Shown here one piece after another: positions 3,887 to 6,858 of a DNA stretch of 6,858 nucleotides. The first letter of the stretch is position 1, and the number at the start of each line of letters is the position of its first letter. Made by a program: the position numbers and the translations under genes. This DNA comes from JANNYA01 sp031422315 (GTDB lineage: Bacteria; Pseudomonadota; Gammaproteobacteria; Xanthomonadales; SZUA-5), in contig JANOQN010000039.1 of assembly GCA_031422315.1 (NCBI GenBank), positions 1-6,858 on the forward strand, in the 5' to 3' direction. Under the pieces are notes generated by a model. That model was not told the origin of the DNA. It was given only the letters and a program-made list of their open reading frames with translations, and did not search any database.

Positions 3887-6604
3887 CTAAAAAAACTTAA
3901 AATCCAAGCCAACATAGTAAGAGCGCCCGCGCGGATCAGTATAGGTCGGATCAAAACCGGCGAGGAAGAAATACGCTTGGTTCGAGAACGGCGGCGCTTC
4001 GTCCAGCACGTTCAGCACGCCAGCGCGCACGTTGAGCTGCTCATTGACTTCATAGCGCCCAGTCAAATCCCACAGTGAATAGGCTTTGACTTTACGTGAT
4101 GGCAACAGGGCGTCGGTAAACGGATCGTAGGTGGTGTTTTGATCGGTGTAGCCTGACAAATAGGTATTTGCCAGGGTTAGCCCGAGCGCACCTTTATCCC
4201 AGTTGAAAGCCAAACGGTGGCGCCAGCGTTGAATCACTTGATCGTTCAAGAAGCGGCCCAGATTGCTGCGGTACTGCTCTAGCGGGCCGAATTGGCGCTC
4301 GTAATTCAGTACCCAAGTGCCGGTTAGATCGGTGCTGAAGCGGCCGTAATCAGTCTCTTCACTGCTGAGCGAGCTGCTGATATCAATGCCTGAGGTTTTC
4401 AGGCGGCCTTGGTTTTGTTTTTGCAAAATAATATTGCTGATAAAGCCATCGCTATCGCGCTCGATAATCGTGCCGTTGTAGCGCGCGGGGTTTTCGATAA
4501 TGACTTGCTCGCCCAAGGTGCTGATCACATCGCGCTTGCGTAGCAGCCAGAAATCCGCGCCGATATTGAACTGCTGGCTCGGTTCGTACACTGCGCCAAA
4601 CGAAAGCTGGCTGGAGCGTTCTGGGTCAAGATTTGGATTGCTGCGGCGTTCGGTAGGAAACTGATCAGTACACAAGTCAATGCTCTGCTCAGCAGCTGCG
4701 CACTGCGGATCGGTAATCAAGCTTGAGGTGGTGCCGAACACCGTCGGGCGATTCAAATCGTTCAAAGATGGCGCGCGAAAACCGGTGCCTGCGGAGCCAC
4801 GAATGACTAAATCAGCGCTGGGCTGCCAGCGCATGCCAAGCTTTGGATTGATGGTTGAGCCGACTTCTTGATAGTCATCAAAGCGCAGCGCCGCTTGCAT
4901 CTCGAATGTTTCGCTAAAGGGCAGCGCGAACTCGGCGTAGGCGGAAAAGATATTGCGCGCATCACGGGTTGCTGCTAAATCGGTGGTGGAGCCAGCCGTT
5001 AAACCGCTATCGCGATCGCCGGCAATGTTATTGCTGAGCAGCAATGCGGACGGCGTGAAGTTTTGCGTTTCACGGCGAAATTCACCGCCCAGCGCTAGCC
5101 CCATATCGCCACCGGCCATCTCCATCAAGGAACGCGTCAAGTTCAAATCGACGCTTTGGCTAACGCCTTTAGACACCCGCGCTTCGTCATTGATTTTTAG
5201 GCTGTCAATCAAAGACTGCCCTGCGGCTGAGGAAGGCCCGAACGGATTAATGATGCCAGCGGTAACGCCCGCAACGAATTCATTGAAGCGCACATAGCCA
5301 TCGACATATTTATCAACGGCTTCGTTTTCGCTGCGCGTGATCGCGGAATCGTAGTACCAATCGCTGAAGGCACCCTCCGCGCCCAGCACAATGCGGCTGC
5401 CGGTACTGGACACTTCATTGGTGCGATTGCCGGCTTCCGTCATGCGGTAGCGGATACCGCTAATGGTGCCGGGCAAATTAGCGGCGGTCAGCGCGGTGCG
5501 GTACGCCGCAGGCAAAATTGAGATCGGCAGGTTGCGAATGCGCTGCGGGTTGGGGCTCAAGCGATACAGCGTTTCAGCTTGCGAATAGGAGGCTTCAGCA
5601 AACAGCTGGTGCGCATCCGACACTTGCAAAGCGGCGCGCCCGATAAAACCGAGCTTGTCGGATTCGGGGTAAATTTCGGTGTCCTGCATGTAGTCATAGC
5701 TGCACGCCACCGGGCCACCTGGGCCCTGCACAGAAAACACGGTGGCAGGTGGGTTGCAGCCCGGCGAGCTTGGATTAATACGGTTGCGCGTGGTGCCTGC
5801 TGGCAACAGCCGTGCATTAATCAGGGCGTTGCGCTGCGCGGTGTTGATGTCGATATTGGCCGGGAATGTGTTGCTCGATAGCAGTGCGGGCAACAGGCTG
5901 GCTAGCGGGCGTTCGCGGATAAAATCGCGTTCGCTTGATCGCAGTGCGCCTAGGCGTTGCACATCTAACACGCCAAAAACGTTGTAGCGATCCGTATCGA
6001 TGTCGCCAAAGCCCGCGCTAATCGTCGCGGTTTGCTTGTCCGCGCCGCCTTCTTGGGTGTCAGCACCGGATACGCTCAAATCCAAGCCTTGATAGTCTTT
6101 ACGGGTAATAAAGTTAATCACCCCGCCAATCGCATCCGAGCCATAAAGTGCGGAGGCGCCATCTTTCAGCACTTCAACACGCTCAACTGCTGCGAGTGGA
6201 ATGGCATTAATGTCAACCGCGCCGCCGTTAAACACATAGTTCGCCACGCGGCGACCGTTTAATAGCACCAGCGTATTGGTAGAGCCCAAGCCGCGCAGGT
6301 CAACACCTGAAAAGCCGGGTTGGCCAGAGTCACCCACTGCTTGCGAGAAGTTGTAGCCGCCAACGTTTGCCGAGACGGAATTCATTAGCTCTGCAGTAGT
6401 GGTGGCGCCGGATTTTTTGATTTCTTCTTTTGTGATGACTTGAACCGGTAGTGCAGATTCATCAGCAATACGCTTGATGGATGAGCCGGTCACTTCGATC
6501 TTTTCGACTTTTTGCGGCTCTTGTGCGTATACCGGTGCGGCAACGAATGCGACGCCGATGCAGGAGAGCACCGCTAGGTGCAGTTTATTTAGTCTAATCG
6601 CCAT
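3887..6604 (-). CDS. TonB-dependent outer-membrane receptor
   Basis: A 905-residue energy-coupled outer-membrane importer, of normal length for the family. Residues 1-27 form a signal peptide ending VYA before QEP. A TonB-box-like segment, EKIEVTG, lies at 34-40. The plug spans about 50-170, with LPVQVITKEEI, the LRGLGSTNTLVLLNGRR stretch at 103-119 and VERVEVLKDGASALYGSDAI at 140-159. The rest is the 22-strand barrel, with the family motifs GTGFRAPSLNDL (606-617) and NPNLDPERSSQLSFG (656-670), and it ends in LDFKFF with the terminal Phe used for barrel assembly. Two close cysteine pairs (283/301 and 635/645) sit in probable extracellular loops. The ATG is preceded by GGGAG at an eight-base spacing. 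The ligand cannot be deduced: no SusD, ABC transporter, sigma/anti-sigma pair or enzyme gene is beside it, and there is no N-terminal signalling extension. Confidence 0.95.
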   Translation of the reverse strand: MAIRLNKLHLAVLSCIGVAFVAAPVYAQEPQKVEKIEVTGSSIKRIADESALPVQVITKEEIKKSGATTTAELMNSVSANVGGYNFSQAVGDSGQPGFSGVDLRGLGSTNTLVLLNGRRVANYVFNGGAVDINAIPLAAVERVEVLKDGASALYGSDAIGGVINFITRKDYQGLDLSVSGADTQEGGADKQTATISAGFGDIDTDRYNVFGVLDVQRLGALRSSERDFIRERPLASLLPALLSSNTFPANIDINTAQRNALINARLLPAGTTRNRINPSSPGCNPPATVFSVQGPGGPVACSYDYMQDTEIYPESDKLGFIGRAALQVSDAHQLFAEASYSQAETLYRLSPNPQRIRNLPISILPAAYRTALTAANLPGTISGIRYRMTEAGNRTNEVSSTGSRIVLGAEGAFSDWYYDSAITRSENEAVDKYVDGYVRFNEFVAGVTAGIINPFGPSSAAGQSLIDSLKINDEARVSKGVSQSVDLNLTRSLMEMAGGDMGLALGGEFRRETQNFTPSALLLSNNIAGDRDSGLTAGSTTDLAATRDARNIFSAYAEFALPFSETFEMQAALRFDDYQEVGSTINPKLGMRWQPSADLVIRGSAGTGFRAPSLNDLNRPTVFGTTSSLITDPQCAAAEQSIDLCTDQFPTERRSNPNLDPERSSQLSFGAVYEPSQQFNIGADFWLLRKRDVISTLGEQVIIENPARYNGTIIERDSDGFISNIILQKQNQGRLKTSGIDISSSLSSEETDYGRFSTDLTGTWVLNYERQFGPLEQYRSNLGRFLNDQVIQRWRHRLAFNWDKGALGLTLANTYLSGYTDQNTTYDPFTDALLPSRKVKAYSLWDLTGRYEVNEQLNVRAGVLNVLDEAPPFSNQAYFFLAGFDPTYTDPRGRSYYVGLDFKFF

Positions 6605-6708
6605 TGATTTGACTCCCGAAGAATGGTGGTTGTAAATGAAAATGCTTTATGCGCTCGAATACGCTACTAACGACTAAGCTTATGCAAAACGAGCCATAAC
6701 TCACGATG

Positions 6709-6718
6709 TTAACGTTAA
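6709..6718. promoter_or_regulatory. 10-bp perfect palindrome TTAACGTTAA, candidate operator
   Basis: TTAACGTTAA is fully self-complementary, with a central CG as in many LacI-family operators. It lies about 105 bp upstream of the receptor start. Relative to the candidate promoter at 6738-6766 it would fall just downstream of the transcription start, where a repressor could block elongation. The link to a regulator is inference; no regulator gene is visible. Confidence 0.3.
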
Positions 6719-6719
6719 G

Positions 6720-6733
6720 GGCAGATGACTGCC
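6720..6733. repeat. Short hairpin GGCAG-ATGA-CTGCC
   Basis: A perfect five-base-pair stem with a four-base loop, immediately beside the TTAACGTTAA palindrome and close to the predicted receptor transcription start. It could be an operator half of a composite site or a small 5' RNA hairpin. Too short to be certain. Confidence 0.25.
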
Positions 6734-6737
6734 GGAA

Positions 6738-6766
6738 ATTTGACGCGTTTTGTCGCATTCTGGCAA
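6738..6766 (-). promoter_or_regulatory. Candidate sigma-70 promoter of the receptor gene
   Basis: On the minus strand, TTGCCA (6766-6761) matches five of six bases of the -35 hexamer. Exactly 17 bases later, TCAAAT (6743-6738) matches four of six of the -10 hexamer. Transcription would start near 6731, giving a leader of about 127 nt before the ATG at 6604. No other pair upstream of the gene looked better, but this was judged by eye. Confidence 0.3.
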
Positions 6767-6799
6767 CACATTTGCCCTGCAACGATGCGGCAGTGCAAC
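6762..6799. repeat. Three GCAAC copies at exact 16-bp spacing, the first inside an inverted repeat
   Basis: GCAAC begins at 6763, 6779 and 6795, a regular 16-bp period. The first copy belongs to the inverted repeat GGCAA-CACAT-TTGCC (6762-6776), which overlaps the candidate -35 hexamer. Evenly spaced short repeats over a promoter suggest a binding site for a regulator that binds cooperatively, but five-base units are short enough for coincidence. Confidence 0.25.
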
Positions 6800-6858
6800 A
6801 TTTTTATTTGAAAAGTTTGGAAAAGCAGCATTTTGCCGAAGAGTGTTCGGTTGATTGC

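Noticed and set aside
4680..6262. Several plus-strand ORFs opposite the receptor gene
   Set aside because: All are antisense to a clear 905-residue family member; their open frames follow from its codon bias.
6594..6782. 62-residue minus-strand ORF leading into the receptor start
   Set aside because: It overlaps the receptor start in another frame, crosses the candidate promoter and leader, and has no family features; I could not support it as a leader peptide.
6835..6849. CCGAA-GAGTG-TTCGG hairpin at the window edge
   Set aside because: A five-base stem with no T-run on either visible side; too weak to call a terminator so near the end of the window.

Overview
The window looks like chromosomal DNA of a Gram-negative proteobacterium, probably gamma- or betaproteobacterial. 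The main support is a complete 905-residue TonB-dependent outer-membrane receptor with signal peptide, plug and C-terminal phenylalanine, plus the 3' end of a bacterial group II intron of a type common in proteobacteria. Base composition looks mid-range. No rRNA, tRNA, CRISPR array or complete insertion sequence was seen.

Layout. (1) Positions 1-135 are the 3' end of a group II intron on the + strand. Domain V and domain VI, with its bulged branch-point A, can be folded by eye. The reading frame directly after the predicted splice site encodes the last ~42 residues of an interrupted host gene (to 265). (2) Positions 311-1722 hold two minus-strand genes, a single-pass membrane protein and a multi-pass membrane protein. 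They overlap through a TTGA stop/start junction and so form a translationally coupled pair of unknown function. (3) Positions 1723-2306 are mostly non-coding. They contain a doubtful 83-residue cysteine-containing minus-strand ORF, a weak terminator-like hairpin, two short inverted repeats and a perfect DnaA-box sequence. (4) Positions 2307-3713 are a + strand gene for a 468-residue protein that I do not recognise. (5) Positions 3714-3886 separate two convergent genes and carry two strong adjacent hairpins whose arms resemble each other. (6) Positions 3887-6604 encode the TonB-dependent receptor on the minus strand. (7) Positions 6605-6858 are its upstream region, with a candidate promoter and several short palindromes.

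The genes do not form an obvious pathway. The receptor has no transporter, regulator or enzyme partner in view, so its ligand cannot be named. The membrane pair and the 468-residue protein are the least explained coding content. I see no convincing evidence for a new defence, mobile or biosynthetic system. The most solid unusual item is the intron sitting in frame inside a coding sequence.
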